DNA of 64,000 nucleotides from Dietzia sp. B32 (GTDB lineage Bacteria > Actinomycetota > Actinomycetes > Mycobacteriales > Mycobacteriaceae). This document shows positions 19,537 to 27,571 of the stretch, piece by piece. Position numbers and translations under genes: made by a program. Position 1 is the stretch's first letter; each line of letters begins with the position of its first letter. Below the pieces are notes generated by a model that was given only the letters and a program-made list of their open reading frames with translations, ran no database searches and was not told the DNA's origin. The DNA lies in NCBI RefSeq assembly GCF_024732245.1, contig NZ_CP093845.1, positions 1,302,001-1,366,000 of the forward strand. Reading direction: 5' to 3'.

Positions 19537-19827
19537 ATGTCATTCCAGGCCTACCTCGACACGATCGAGACCAAGACCGGACTCACGCCCCGGCAGTTGG
19601 TCGACGCCGCCACCGAGAAGGGCTTCGGTCCCGGAACCAAGGCCGGCCCGATCCTCGCCTGGCTCAAGGAGGACTACGACCTGGGCCGCGGACACGGCAT
19701 GGCCCTGGTCCACGTCATCACCAAGGGTCCGAAGATCGACCCCAAGCACGTGGGATCGGGAGGCACCCACTCCGACGCCACCGACACGCTGTGGCTGGAC
19801 GGGGCGGCCACGAATCCCGACAGGTGA
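19537..19827 (+). CDS. DUF4287 domain protein
   Basis: A 96-residue cytosolic protein, MSFQAYLDTIETKTGLTPRQ at the start, with PGTKAGPILAWLKEDYDLGR and GHGMALVHVI. This is the DUF4287 domain, commonly found alone or fused to DUF5655 in actinobacteria; the function is unknown. GGCAAGGAG lies ahead of the ATG. It follows the DHFR-like gene closely, so the two are probably one unit. Confidence 0.8.
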   Translation: MSFQAYLDTIETKTGLTPRQLVDAATEKGFGPGTKAGPILAWLKEDYDLGRGHGMALVHVITKGPKIDPKHVGSGGTHSDATDTLWLDGAATNPDR

Positions 19828-19965
19828 CGGGTGACGGGTGGAAGTGACGGGGCTGCCGACCCAGAGAACGCGCCCAGGGGGCACCTCCCCGACGCGCGCT
19901 CGCGAGGCATGGGCTAATGTTCTTATCCGCAACGCGGTGAGCGAGAGCGAGCCTGCGGAAGCGAT

Positions 19966-20038
19966 GCGGATGTGGCGCAGCTGGTAGCGCATCACCTTGC
20001 CAAGGTGAGGGTCGCGGGTTCGAATCCCGTCATCCGCT
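19966..20038 (+). tRNA. tRNA-Gly (anticodon GCC)
   Basis: A complete cloverleaf can be drawn: acceptor GCGGATG/CATCCGC with a T discriminator, D-arm GGCGCAGCTGGTAGCGC, anticodon stem TCACC/GGTGA around TTGCCAA, and T-arm GGGTTCGAATCCC. The CCA is not encoded. The 3' end lies only 11 bases from the end of the leftward SipW operon. Confidence 0.97.
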
Positions 20039-20049
20039 CTCATGTGACA

Positions 20050-21174
20050 TCAGGTGATCTGACAGGTGGCCGGGTCGACGACTCTCGTCTGATCGCCGCC
20101 GGTAACCCTGATCGAGCCCTCCGATTCCTCGATCGCGGTGGCCCCCGGAACGGTGGCGGCGCACACCTGCACCCCGCTGGAGCTCACGATGACCTGCGGC
20201 TTCCCATCCACTTCGGCAAGCCGCGCCTCGGCCGTTCCCACAGAGATCGGCCCGTCACCGATGCCGGCCGTCGGTGCCGATGGGACAGTCGACGTCGTGT
20301 CTGTGGGGTCCCCCTCCGGTGCGGGAGCCGATCCGGGCGCGCTGGTGGTTGCTGTCTCGCTCAAGGTGGGGCCCTCCCCTCTGGAGGTCGGCGGGGGAAT
20401 CACGGGCGTGAACGTCGGGCCGGAATCGGGGGGCGGAGTGGGTTCCGGCGAGTGGCCTGCTTCGGGCGTTGCGGTGGGTGTGGCGCCGGCCAGGTCTCCC
20501 ACCGGGGCATCAGTCGGCAGCGGGTCCGCGAGTACGTCCTCGTCCACGGCCTGCGCGAGCCCCATGAACATCCTCAGTGGGGCGGGCGCCGCGGTGAACC
20601 CGGTGGGGAGCGGCGTCCAGGCCTCCTGGTTCTCCCAGGGCTGATTCTCAGCGCGGAACCCCGTTTCGCCTGAGCATCGCGTGGACGGGGTCGTCGGGGT
20701 GTACACCGTCCAGCTGACGGAGCCGGTCGAGACTGCGTTCGAGTTCTCCGGGTTGATGGTGTGCACCATGATTCGGTAGGACTCCGCGGTGGCGTCACCG
20801 ATCCCCACCTGGTCCCGGATCCGAAACGCGCCGGTCGAGGTGTTCGACGTGTCGAATCTGTACTTCTCCGTCTTTGCATCCAGGAGCCAGACGACCCTGT
20901 ATCGGAAGGGCGGCTTGCCGGGTGGTGGGGTCGGGGCCGTCCAACTCACAGTCGCAGTTCTGAACCCTGCGATTCCGCCGGTCGTGCAAGAGATGTTCGT
21001 GGCCAATGGCGTCGGGAAATAGTTCGACGTCGAGACCGGCAGCGTGGCCGTCCGCACGGCGACCGGGTTCGCCATCGTGTCCACGACCTGCGTCATGCTG
21101 GCCGCGACGGCAACTGCCCCGGCCACGGCGACAGCACCGCGGAATGCCAACTTCTGTCGGCGCGACTCAACCAC
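20050..21174 (-). CDS. Proline-rich surface protein ending the SipW operon
   Basis: A 374-residue exported protein. A hydrophobic Ala/Val N-terminal segment (FRGAVAVAGAVAVAASMTQV) is followed by a fibronectin-III-like region (FRTATVSWTAPTPPPGKPPF, then YRVVWLLDAKTEKYRF), then a long Pro/Thr/Ser/Glu stalk (about residues 215-300) and a small C-terminal beta domain with two Cys. No sortase motif or C-terminal anchor is visible. The GTG at 21174 has AAAGGA six bases upstream and overlaps the preceding SipW gene by 8 bases. As the last gene of the operon it is a plausible client or partner of the TasA-like proteins. Confidence 0.65.
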   Translation of the reverse strand: MVESRRQKLAFRGAVAVAGAVAVAASMTQVVDTMANPVAVRTATLPVSTSNYFPTPLATNISCTTGGIAGFRTATVSWTAPTPPPGKPPFRYRVVWLLDAKTEKYRFDTSNTSTGAFRIRDQVGIGDATAESYRIMVHTINPENSNAVSTGSVSWTVYTPTTPSTRCSGETGFRAENQPWENQEAWTPLPTGFTAAPAPLRMFMGLAQAVDEDVLADPLPTDAPVGDLAGATPTATPEAGHSPEPTPPPDSGPTFTPVIPPPTSRGEGPTLSETATTSAPGSAPAPEGDPTDTTSTVPSAPTAGIGDGPISVGTAEARLAEVDGKPQVIVSSSGVQVCAATVPGATAIEESEGSIRVTGGDQTRVVDPATCQIT

Positions 21175-21700
21175 GGCCGGTCCTTTCACTTTCGGACTCC
21201 GTCTCGTCGACAGTGTCGGCGGAGGCGCGGGTTCGACCGAACGCGAATACGACGAGGCCACCGGCCATCATGCCGCCGACGAAGACCGCCACCGGGTTCG
21301 TCAGCCACGCAACCACGTAGCCCAGGTGATCGACGTGGAAGAACACCCGGTCGGCGCCGGTGAGGATGTACGGCGTGGGATCGTCCGCATCGTTGGCGTC
21401 TCCGCGCATCCACAGACTCGCACTGCCGTCGCCCATCGGCTGAACGCCGGTGACACGGTGCGTGATCCGAACGTCGGAGGCATCGACCACGCTGACGATG
21501 TCCCCCACCTCGATTTGGTCGGCGTCCACCGATTTCGCGAACGCGAGCGCGCCCGTGGTGATCGTGGGCGACATCGACCCCGAGCGGAAGACCAGAGGGG
21601 TGATCCCGAGGAACATCGACACGGAGGCCGCGACGACGCACAGCAGCCCGAGCGAGGCGCCGAGGTTGAGGGCCAGCTCGCGCCGCCGCCGCCCGCTCAC
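21167..21700 (-). CDS. SipW-type signal peptidase I (second copy)
   Basis: A 177-residue membrane protease with a hydrophobic N-terminal segment (LNLGASLGLLCVVAASVSMF), catalytic Ser42 in RSGSMSPT, and His81 in RITHRVTGV where normal signal peptidases have Lys; RGDANDADD gives the conserved Asp. Ser-His catalysis and the second membrane segment near the C-terminus (NPVAVFVGGMMAGGLVVFAF) are typical of SipW/archaeal/ER-type enzymes. The GTG start overlaps the previous stop (GTGA). In Bacillus SipW processes TasA and TapA; here it probably cleaves the operon's own exported proteins. Confidence 0.85.
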   Translation of the reverse strand: MSGRRRRELALNLGASLGLLCVVAASVSMFLGITPLVFRSGSMSPTITTGALAFAKSVDADQIEVGDIVSVVDASDVRITHRVTGVQPMGDGSASLWMRGDANDADDPTPYILTGADRVFFHVDHLGYVVAWLTNPVAVFVGGMMAGGLVVFAFGRTRASADTVDETESESERTGRG

Positions 21701-22356
21701 TTGACCTCCGCGTTGACCGTGAAGGTGACCCCGACCTGGGCCATGCGTGTGGTGATCGGCGCCGTGCTCTTCAGACTCACCCGGAAGCACAGAGCATCCG
21801 TGCCGGCCCGGTCGATGGTGCGGTGGGTCGTGAGCAGCCCGCGGGTGGTGCTGTCGGCGGTGAGGACCCGCGCGGTGACGAGCGGGGTCCCGCCGGTGCA
21901 GGTGGTGGCTGTGCCCGTGCCCCCGGCGAACACGTCCATCGTCAGGTTGTTCCCGAGCGCGGCGGCGTCGCCCCGCTGCGAGCCGGCCGTGGCGACCCCG
22001 GTGGTCAGGGGTCTGACCTGCATGTCCATGAGGTACTTCAGGTTGATGGCGCCGTCGTTGCGCAGGGTGATCATCCCGGCGGTGTCGGACGTGCCTCCCG
22101 TCGGCTTGAGATTGAGGACCCGGGCGAAGGAGAAGCTCGGGGACGCGCCGTTGATCTTGAGGTCGACCGAACCCGTGCTGAACAGCCCGGTTTCGGCGGT
22201 GACGGTCTGCGACCACGTGGCGGTGGTGCCCACCGCTCCGAGGCCGAAGATCATGCCGAGGGCCGATACCGCCCTCACCCGGGTCCACCGGGATTCGCGC
22301 CACCCGTGGTCACGCCACCGGGGGCCGCGCCACGGGTTCCGGCTACGGGCCCACAT
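21697..22356 (-). CDS. SipW-dependent-type (TasA-like) exported protein, third
   Basis: A 219-residue protein with an Arg-rich N-terminus and hydrophobic segment VRAVSALGMIFGLGAVGTTA followed by TWSQTVTAETG, which matches the alternate SipW-type signal (small residues, then A-x-W). The rest is a beta-sandwich-like body (FSTGSVDLKING) with a Cys pair, as in TasA/camelysin-like proteins. It is encoded between the two SipW-type peptidase genes, overlapping both. The ATG at 22356 follows GGAGGGG and lies within the end of the upstream sipW. Confidence 0.7.
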   Translation of the reverse strand: MWARSRNPWRGPRWRDHGWRESRWTRVRAVSALGMIFGLGAVGTTATWSQTVTAETGLFSTGSVDLKINGASPSFSFARVLNLKPTGGTSDTAGMITLRNDGAINLKYLMDMQVRPLTTGVATAGSQRGDAAALGNNLTMDVFAGGTGTATTCTGGTPLVTARVLTADSTTRGLLTTHRTIDRAGTDALCFRVSLKSTAPITTRMAQVGVTFTVNAEVK

Positions 22357-23026
22357 CGTCGTCGTCCCCTCCACCCGCGCGGGCCACAGCGCGGTGACCA
22401 CCGCGTCCCCCAGCGACCTTCCGCTCCCTGACCTGGTCGCGCAGACCTCCGGCGAACATCCACGCCGCGTAGACGAGCAGCCCGCCGGCCAACACGCCGA
22501 TCCCGATGACCCGCATCTCGCCGGTGAGCAACAGATTGACGCGGCCGAGCTGGGGCACGGAGTACCACTCGACGCCCCGCACCTGCTCGGGCACGAGCAC
22601 CCAGTCGTCCGGCGTGTTGTTGGCGTCGCCCTGGGTGTGGATTCCCTGCTGACCCGTCTGGTCGTAGAAGACGCCGATGATGCGGTGGGTGACCACCGTC
22701 GGGTCACCGGAGTTGGGCTGGAACGTGATGACGTCGCCGGCGCGCAGTTCCTCCGCGGCAGTGGGGCGGACGACGACGAGTGCGCCCGGTGGGATCGTCG
22801 GTTCCATCGACCCGGTCAGCACCGTGTAGGCCTGGGCGCCGCTGACCCTGGGGACGACGACCAGGGCCAGCAGGATCGCCGCGCACGCGAGGAGGAACAC
22901 CCAGCCCCCGATGGTGCGCAGCCACCAGCCGATCGACGTGGACTCGTCCGCCGGGGACGGGGGCAACGACCGGGACCGGGTAGGCCCGGCCTGGGCGCGG
23001 TGGGCACCGACGGGGTGATCGTTCAT
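22343..23026 (-). CDS. SipW-type signal peptidase I (first copy)
   Basis: A 227-residue protein with a proline-rich cytosolic N-terminus, a membrane segment at about residues 40-60, catalytic Ser73 (LTGSMEPTIPPGALV), His114 (VVTHRIIGV) in place of Lys, and GDANNTPDDW carrying the conserved Asp residues. A second hydrophobic segment lies near the C-terminus. This is the SipW/S26B type. It starts at an ATGA overlap with the preceding TasA-like gene, and its C-terminus, GGGDDDDVGP, is encoded where the next gene's ribosome site lies. It differs from the second copy in its long N-terminus. Confidence 0.88.
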   Translation of the reverse strand: MNDHPVGAHRAQAGPTRSRSLPPSPADESTSIGWWLRTIGGWVFLLACAAILLALVVVPRVSGAQAYTVLTGSMEPTIPPGALVVVRPTAAEELRAGDVITFQPNSGDPTVVTHRIIGVFYDQTGQQGIHTQGDANNTPDDWVLVPEQVRGVEWYSVPQLGRVNLLLTGEMRVIGIGVLAGGLLVYAAWMFAGGLRDQVRERKVAGGRGGHRAVARAGGGDDDDVGP

Positions 23027-23559
23027 CGTTGAGCTGCCCTGAACGTGAAGACGTACCGCCCGCTCTGCCCGGGGGTGACCGTCTGGGCGGTGGTCGTGAG
23101 GCACAGGACGTCGGTGGCGCCGGTCGCGAGGGCGGTGTCCGTGGTCACGGCCCTGGTGATGGCGCCGGAGTACACCTGGGCGCCCGGGGTGCCGAGGGGG
23201 CCGGAGGTCGGGCAGGCCGACGCATCGCTGACCCTGGCCACCCGCAGGTCCACCGCCGGCGGGGTGGTGGATACCCGGGCCGTCACGCCCTCGAGCCGGT
23301 AGTTCACGGGGATGGTGCTGTCGTTGACCACCCGCAGCGGGACCTGCGCGCGGTCACCGGTGTTCATGTTCTCCTTCGTCAGCCCCGACAGGTCCAGGGC
23401 GACCTGGCCGGGGCCGGTGATCCTGAGGTGGCCGGTCCGGATGGTGTCGCCGGCCGTCGTCTCGGAGTCCCGCCAGGCGGCGTCGGTGACCTGCAGCGAG
23501 ACAAACCCGAGCAGCAGCACCGACGCCCCCACGAGCGTCCACGAGACAGGGGCCTTCAT
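23023..23559 (-). CDS. SipW-dependent-type (TasA-like) exported protein, second
   Basis: A 178-residue protein: MKAPVSWTLVGASVLLLGFV signal segment followed by TDAAWRDSETT, the A-A-W-x-D context of SipW-type signal peptides. The mature part (HLRITGPGQVALDLSGLTKE) is predicted all-beta, with two Cys (SACPTSG and VLCLTT) that could form a disulfide. The gene lies 10 bases after the first TasA-like gene and overlaps sipW by ATGA, so it is tightly coupled to its likely processing enzyme. Confidence 0.72.
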   Translation of the reverse strand: MKAPVSWTLVGASVLLLGFVSLQVTDAAWRDSETTAGDTIRTGHLRITGPGQVALDLSGLTKENMNTGDRAQVPLRVVNDSTIPVNYRLEGVTARVSTTPPAVDLRVARVSDASACPTSGPLGTPGAQVYSGAITRAVTTDTALATGATDVLCLTTTAQTVTPGQSGRYVFTFRAAQR

Positions 23560-23569
23560 CGTCGTTCGA

Positions 23570-24166
23570 TCAGGACGCGGTTGCCGGGGCGGTCTGCCGG
23601 AGGGTGACGGTGAGGTCGTTGACGTTGATCGTCTGGTCCATCGATCCCGTCTCGGTGCCCGCGAAGGTCAGGGTGCCGCCGACGGTGACCGTCGTGTCGT
23701 CGTGCTGCTCCTCGTTGAGGTTGGTCAAGGTGTTACCCGTGTCGGGCGTCCAGGAGAGTCCTGACGGGAGGGCGCCACCCGTTCCGCTTCCGGTGGCCCC
23801 GCTGGTGGCGACCAGTTCGGCCGAGACGTTGGTGCCCTCGATGTCGAGGAGGTAGTCGCTGGTGAACCGGATCTCGTCGCCCGGAACGAGAGTGTCGGTG
23901 GCGGGGACGAAGGTGTCCCCCTCGCGTCCGGCGGTCTGCCAGGTCCATTCGGCGCTCTCCGGCACCTGCTCGACCGCCAGCCGTCCGGTGGTCACGGTGC
24001 CGCCCGCGGAGTCCCCACCGTCCGAGGTCCACGCGGCGTAGGTGCCCGCGCCACCGGCGAGGAGCAGGGCGGCCGCACCCGCGGCGAGTGCGCCCTTGGT
24101 GGTCTTCTTCATGGGCTTGCGGTCGGTCTGGTTACGGTCGGTCTGGTTACGGTCGGTCTGGGTCAT
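23570..24166 (-). CDS. SipW-dependent-type (TasA-like) exported protein, first
   Basis: A 198-residue protein with a peculiar N-terminus made of three TDRNQ-type repeats (encoded by a 15-bp tandem repeat at 24121-24164), then KKTTKGALAAGAAALLLAGG followed by AGTYAAWTSDGG, the alternate-type signal peptide of the RER_14450/SipW-cognate families. The mature part is Thr/Gly-rich and beta-type (TVTTGRLAVEQ; LTFAGTETGSMDQTINVNDL). It has no Cys. Probably cut by the SipW peptidases encoded downstream and assembled on the surface. Start at 24166 has GGAAGG upstream. Confidence 0.78.
   Translation of the reverse strand: MTQTDRNQTDRNQTDRKPMKKTTKGALAAGAAALLLAGGAGTYAAWTSDGGDSAGGTVTTGRLAVEQVPESAEWTWQTAGREGDTFVPATDTLVPGDEIRFTSDYLLDIEGTNVSAELVATSGATGSGTGGALPSGLSWTPDTGNTLTNLNEEQHDDTTVTVGGTLTFAGTETGSMDQTINVNDLTVTLRQTAPATAS
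24121..24164. repeat. 15-bp tandem repeat in the first TasA-like gene
   Basis: The unit GGTCGGTCTGGTTAC occurs twice exactly and once nearly, encoding TDRNQ repeats on the minus strand. Being in frame, copy-number change would vary the cytosolic N-terminus by five residues per unit. Confidence 0.85.
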
Positions 24167-24212
24167 CGTTATTCCTTCCATCGGGACACCGCGGGTGCGG
24201 GGTCGAGGGGGC

Positions 24213-24881
24213 TCATCCGGCCCCCAGGTGCGTGATCGGACTGTCGAGGTGGACCAGGCGCCCCATCGGCACGCGGTCGCCGGGGCTCCTGAGTGATGGC
24301 GCGGTGTCCTCCAGGGCGAAGGCCCAGCCGGGAGTGATCGAGTAGTCCTGGATCGCCTCGCCCCCGGGCATTCCCAGCAGGAGCGTCACCGGGATGGCGC
24401 GCCCCTGCGGCGCTGACGTCGCGGCGAGCAGGACGCCCCAGTCGGACTGGCGGGCGGGGCCGGTCAGCGTCGTCGGCTCGCCCGCCGTTCCCGCCAAGTC
24501 CGCTCGCCAGGTGCCCGTCGCCGCGTCGGAAACGTGCCATCGCCCGGCGTAGACCGTGAGCGTCGCCGCGACGTCGCAGGTGTTCCGCGCCAGGAAGTCG
24601 GCGTGGACGTACTCGCCACCCGGGACCGGTCTGATCGCCCGGTCGGGCGTGATCTCTCCGACCGGCCCCCAGAATTCGCCGCCGTCCTGGGAGAACTGCA
24701 GGCAGGAGGCGTTGAGGTCGAACATCGTCGGCTCGTCCGGAAGAACGCGGGTGAGGCCCACCAGGGCGACGCCGGCCAGCGCGACCGACCCCACTGTCGC
24801 AGCCCTACGGGCATCCGGATCCACAGTCGCGAACGTATGTCCAACACCGAGCGTCGGCAACTGGTTTCCATTGCGCTGCAA
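24213..24881 (-). CDS. Hypothetical membrane-anchored protein, first gene of the SipW operon
   Basis: A protein of up to 222 residues with one hydrophobic segment near the N-terminus (ATVGSVALAGVALVGLTRVL) and an extracytoplasmic beta-rich body (LNASCLQFSQDGGEFWG, HADFLARNTCDVAATLTVYA) carrying two Cys. Unlike the next genes the signal lacks the A-x-W feature. Function unknown; its place at the head of the operon suggests it works with the SipW-processed proteins. The start is uncertain: TTG at 24881 or in-frame GTG codons downstream. Confidence 0.6.
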   Translation of the reverse strand: MQRNGNQLPTLGVGHTFATVDPDARRAATVGSVALAGVALVGLTRVLPDEPTMFDLNASCLQFSQDGGEFWGPVGEITPDRAIRPVPGGEYVHADFLARNTCDVAATLTVYAGRWHVSDAATGTWRADLAGTAGEPTTLTGPARQSDWGVLLAATSAPQGRAIPVTLLLGMPGGEAIQDYSITPGWAFALEDTAPSLRSPGDRVPMGRLVHLDSPITHLGAG

Positions 24882-25009
24882 CGGAAGTCGCTGACAATAG
24901 GCTGAGACAATGGCTGAGTCAGGCAGGCGACCACGCGCTTTGCTGGCAACCGTAATTTAATGACGGTCTCAGCTTCGTCTTTGCTTTTTCCCAGCTTTTC
25001 CGCAGCTGT

Positions 25010-25021
25010 GACGACGACGAG
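25010..25021 (+). repeat. Intergenic GACGACGACGAG element, copy 2
   Basis: Copy in the divergent region between the SipW operon and the DUF1295 gene. Downstream it continues with C-rich sequence and CCGAACCGGCGGAACCG, resembling the extended 3' side of the copies at 52624 and 55914. The region 24882-25135 otherwise holds an AT-richer stretch likely to contain the promoters. Confidence 0.5.
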
Positions 25022-25135
25022 GGCTTCCCGTCTCCTCCCGGCCCGCGTTCGCCGACCAGGCCGAACCGGCGGAACCGCCCCGCCACATTCGCTGTTTCGC
25101 CGGCCGGCTCCGCCGCTCCGCACTAGCCTCCTGCC

Positions 25136-26059
25136 ATGAGTAGAGGCGCGTCCCTCCTGCGAATCACCCTCGCGTACGTCATCGCCATCGCCGCCGGACT
25201 GGCGTGGCTGGTGTGGGGTCCGGATACCGGACGGTTGTGGCTGGACGGACTGATCGCCGACCTCGTCGCGACGCTGGTGATCTTCGCGGCCAGCCGCGTA
25301 TTCGGGAACTCCAGCACCTACGACGCCTACTGGTCGGTCATCCCGCCGCTGCTGGCGTTCTACTGGTGGGTCGCCGCCGACGCCGGCGTGAACGACGTCC
25401 GCTGGTGGCTCATGATGGCCGTGCTGGTGGCGTGGGCGATCCGCCTCACCGCCAACTGGGTCCGCACCTTCCCCGGAATGCATCACGAGGACTGGCGCTA
25501 CCCGCTGGTCCGCGAACGGGCCGGGAGGTTCGGGCTCGTCGCCGACCTCATGGGCATCCACGTCTTCCCGACCCTCGTGGTGTTCGCCGGACTCATCCCC
25601 GTCTACGTGGTGGCCACGCGCGCGGGGCAGCCGCTCGGCTGGCTGGACTTCGTGGCGTTCGCCGTCGGCATCGCCGCACTGGCCCTGGAGACGGTCGCCG
25701 ATCTGCAGATGCACCGCTTCCTCGCCACCCGCACGCCGGGCCAGGTCATGCAGACCGGGGTGTGGTCGTGGTCGCGGCACCCCAACTACGTGGGCGAGTG
25801 CGGCATCTGGCTGTCGATGGCCCTGTTCGGTCTGGCCGCGTGGCCCGGCGCGTGGTGGGTGTTCGTCGGCGCCGCCGCGATGCTCGCCATGTTCCTGGGC
25901 GTGAGCATCCCGATGATGGAACGCCGCAGCCTCGAACGCCGCCCCGCCTACGGCGACGTCGTGCAGCGCGTGTCCCGGTTCCTCCCGCGGCCGCCCGGGA
26001 AGGGCGCGTCCCGCCCGCGGCCGCCCCGGGACAGCGCACCCCGCGCGTCCCGCGCGTGA
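25136..26059 (+). CDS. DUF1295 family membrane protein (steroid 5-alpha-reductase-like)
   Basis: A 307-residue polytopic membrane protein with seven or so hydrophobic segments. The C-terminal signature MQTGVWSWSRHPNYVGECG is the conserved cofactor-proximal motif of DUF1295, related to steroid 5-alpha reductases and isoprenylcysteine methyltransferases, which use NADPH or SAM. Substrate unknown. A Pro/Arg-rich tail of about 30 residues follows. The next gene (oxidoreductase) starts 13 bases downstream, so the two likely form an operon. Confidence 0.82.
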   Translation: MSRGASLLRITLAYVIAIAAGLAWLVWGPDTGRLWLDGLIADLVATLVIFAASRVFGNSSTYDAYWSVIPPLLAFYWWVAADAGVNDVRWWLMMAVLVAWAIRLTANWVRTFPGMHHEDWRYPLVRERAGRFGLVADLMGIHVFPTLVVFAGLIPVYVVATRAGQPLGWLDFVAFAVGIAALALETVADLQMHRFLATRTPGQVMQTGVWSWSRHPNYVGECGIWLSMALFGLAAWPGAWWVFVGAAAMLAMFLGVSIPMMERRSLERRPAYGDVVQRVSRFLPRPPGKGASRPRPPRDSAPRASRA

Positions 26060-26072
26060 CCCGACCCCGCTT

Positions 26073-27206
26073 GTGACCCGACCCCGCGTCGTCATCGTCG
26101 GCCTGGGCGACACGGGCGTCCTCACCGCCATCGCGCTGCGCCGGTACGCCGACGTCGTGGGCATCACCGCCACACCCGAGTTCGTCAGCGGCCAAGAGCT
26201 CGGCCTGCGCCTGGCCCGGCCGGAGGCGTGGGCGCGGGACTATCGCATCGCCTACCGCCGATTCCGCGGACTCGACCGCACGCGCATCGTGCACGGCACC
26301 GCGACCGGCCTGGACACCCGCGAGCGGCTCGTGCGCGTGACCCTCGCGGACGGCACAGGGGGCGATAGCACAGTGTCCGAGGAACCGTACGACGTCGTCG
26401 TCGTCGCCACCGGGGTGACCAACGGCTTCTGGCGCCACCCCGCGCTGCGGGATGCGGCGGGCGTCGACGCCGAGCTCGCCTCGCCGCACCGGCGACTCGC
26501 GTCGGCGCGCTCGGTGGCGGTGATCGGCGGCGGCGCGGCGGCGGTGAGCGCGGCCGCGCAGGTGGCCGAGCGGTGGCCGGCCACGGCCGTGGACCTCTAC
26601 TTCCCCGGCGGGCGCGCGCTCCCCCATCACCACCACCGGGTCTGGCTGCGCGTGCGGTCCCGGCTCGAGCGTCTCGGCGTGGGCCTGCACCCCGGTCACC
26701 GCGCGGCCCTGCCGCCCGGCCACGACACCCGCCACCTCACCGGCGGGCCCGTCACCTGGACCACGGGGCAGCCGCCCGCCGACGCCGAGGCGGTGATCTG
26801 GGCGATCGGCCGCGTCACACCCAACACCGCGTGGCTTCCGGACGGGATGCTCGACGACCGCGGATTCGTCGCGGTGGAGCCGTCGCTGCAGGTCACGGGT
26901 CACCCGGGCGTGTTCGCGGTCGGGGATGTCGCAGCCACCGACCCGCTGCGCACCTCCGCCCGCAACCGCGGACACGTCCTGCTCGCGCGCAACATCCGGG
27001 CGCATCTCGCGGGCCGACCGCTTCGCGCCTACCGCCGGCCGCCACGCCGATGGGGTTCGGTGCTCGGTCCGCTCCGCGACGGCCTGATCGTGTTCGCGCC
27101 CACCGGCCACGGCATCCGGACGCCGGCGTGGGCCGCCGACATGCTGCTCCAGCGCCTCATAACCCGCCAGGGGATCTACGGCGGGGTGCGGCGCCGGCCG
27201 CGATGA
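26073..27206 (+). CDS. FAD-dependent pyridine-nucleotide oxidoreductase (NDH-2/AIF-like)
   Basis: A 377-residue flavoprotein of the NADH dehydrogenase-2 / apoptosis-inducing-factor-like group. The N-terminal FAD motif is VVIVGLGDTGVLTAIAL, the central NAD(P) motif is SVAVIGGGAAAVSAAAQV, and the second FAD motif is GVFAVGDVAATDP. No redox-active CxxC is present. It may pass electrons to quinone or an unknown partner; the adjacent reductase-like membrane protein could be that partner. The GTG start lies in the second copy of a 15-bp direct repeat (GTGACCCGACCCCGC), the first copy overlapping the previous stop. Confidence 0.8.
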   Translation: MTRPRVVIVGLGDTGVLTAIALRRYADVVGITATPEFVSGQELGLRLARPEAWARDYRIAYRRFRGLDRTRIVHGTATGLDTRERLVRVTLADGTGGDSTVSEEPYDVVVVATGVTNGFWRHPALRDAAGVDAELASPHRRLASARSVAVIGGGAAAVSAAAQVAERWPATAVDLYFPGGRALPHHHHRVWLRVRSRLERLGVGLHPGHRAALPPGHDTRHLTGGPVTWTTGQPPADAEAVIWAIGRVTPNTAWLPDGMLDDRGFVAVEPSLQVTGHPGVFAVGDVAATDPLRTSARNRGHVLLARNIRAHLAGRPLRAYRRPPRRWGSVLGPLRDGLIVFAPTGHGIRTPAWAADMLLQRLITRQGIYGGVRRRPR

Positions 27207-27268
27207 CCCGCTCGCGGCGATCACGCCCGCGGCGATCACGCCCGCGGCGATTCGTGTACACACGGGCT

Positions 27269-27517
27269 ATGACATCTACGCCCCCGCCGGACCCGGATCC
27301 CGCCGACTCCCCCGACCTCGACGCGGGCGGCTCCCCGGTGGGCCCCATGACGCCGGACTCGGATTCCACGTCCCTGGCCTCGGACAGCGCTCGCACCGGC
27401 CAGAGCCCGACCAAGTCGAACTCCCGCGTCGGCATCGTGGTGCTGCTGGCGATCGTCGTCCTGGTGGTGCTGGTGTTGGTCCTGGGGCTCATCGGGAGGG
27501 TCTTCGGACTGGGGTGA
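27269..27517 (+). CDS. DUF6480-like small membrane protein
   Basis: An 82-residue protein: a Pro/Asp-rich N-terminus (MTSTPPPDPDPADSPDLDAG, then GSPVGPMTPDSDSTS) and one C-terminal membrane segment (VGIVVLLAIVVLVVLVLVLG). This layout matches DUF6480 proteins of actinobacteria, of unknown function. Upstream, 27213-27250 holds about two and a half copies of the 15-base direct repeat CGCGGCGATCACGCC, which may be regulatory or a replication slippage product. Confidence 0.7.
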   Translation: MTSTPPPDPDPADSPDLDAGGSPVGPMTPDSDSTSLASDSARTGQSPTKSNSRVGIVVLLAIVVLVVLVLVLGLIGRVFGLG

Positions 27518-27518
27518 C

Positions 27519-27561
27519 GACGAGGGCCGCAGCAGAGTCCGATCCTGCTGCGGCCCTCGTC
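27519..27561. terminator. Strong bidirectional terminator hairpin
   Basis: GACGAGGGCCGCAGCAG (27519-27535) and CTGCTGCGGCCCTCGTC (27545-27561) form a perfect 17-bp stem with a 9-base loop, directly between two convergent genes. Confidence 0.85.
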
Positions 27562-27571
27562 GCGTGTGGGG

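Noticed and set aside
19966-20060. tRNA-Gly 3' end as attachment site for an island carrying the SipW operon
   Set aside because: No second copy of the tRNA 3' end and no integrase gene were found, and the operon's GC matches the surroundings.
27514-27524. Further copy of the GAC element after the DUF6480 gene
   Set aside because: Only two GAC units are present and they are part of the perfect terminator stem, so it was not counted.
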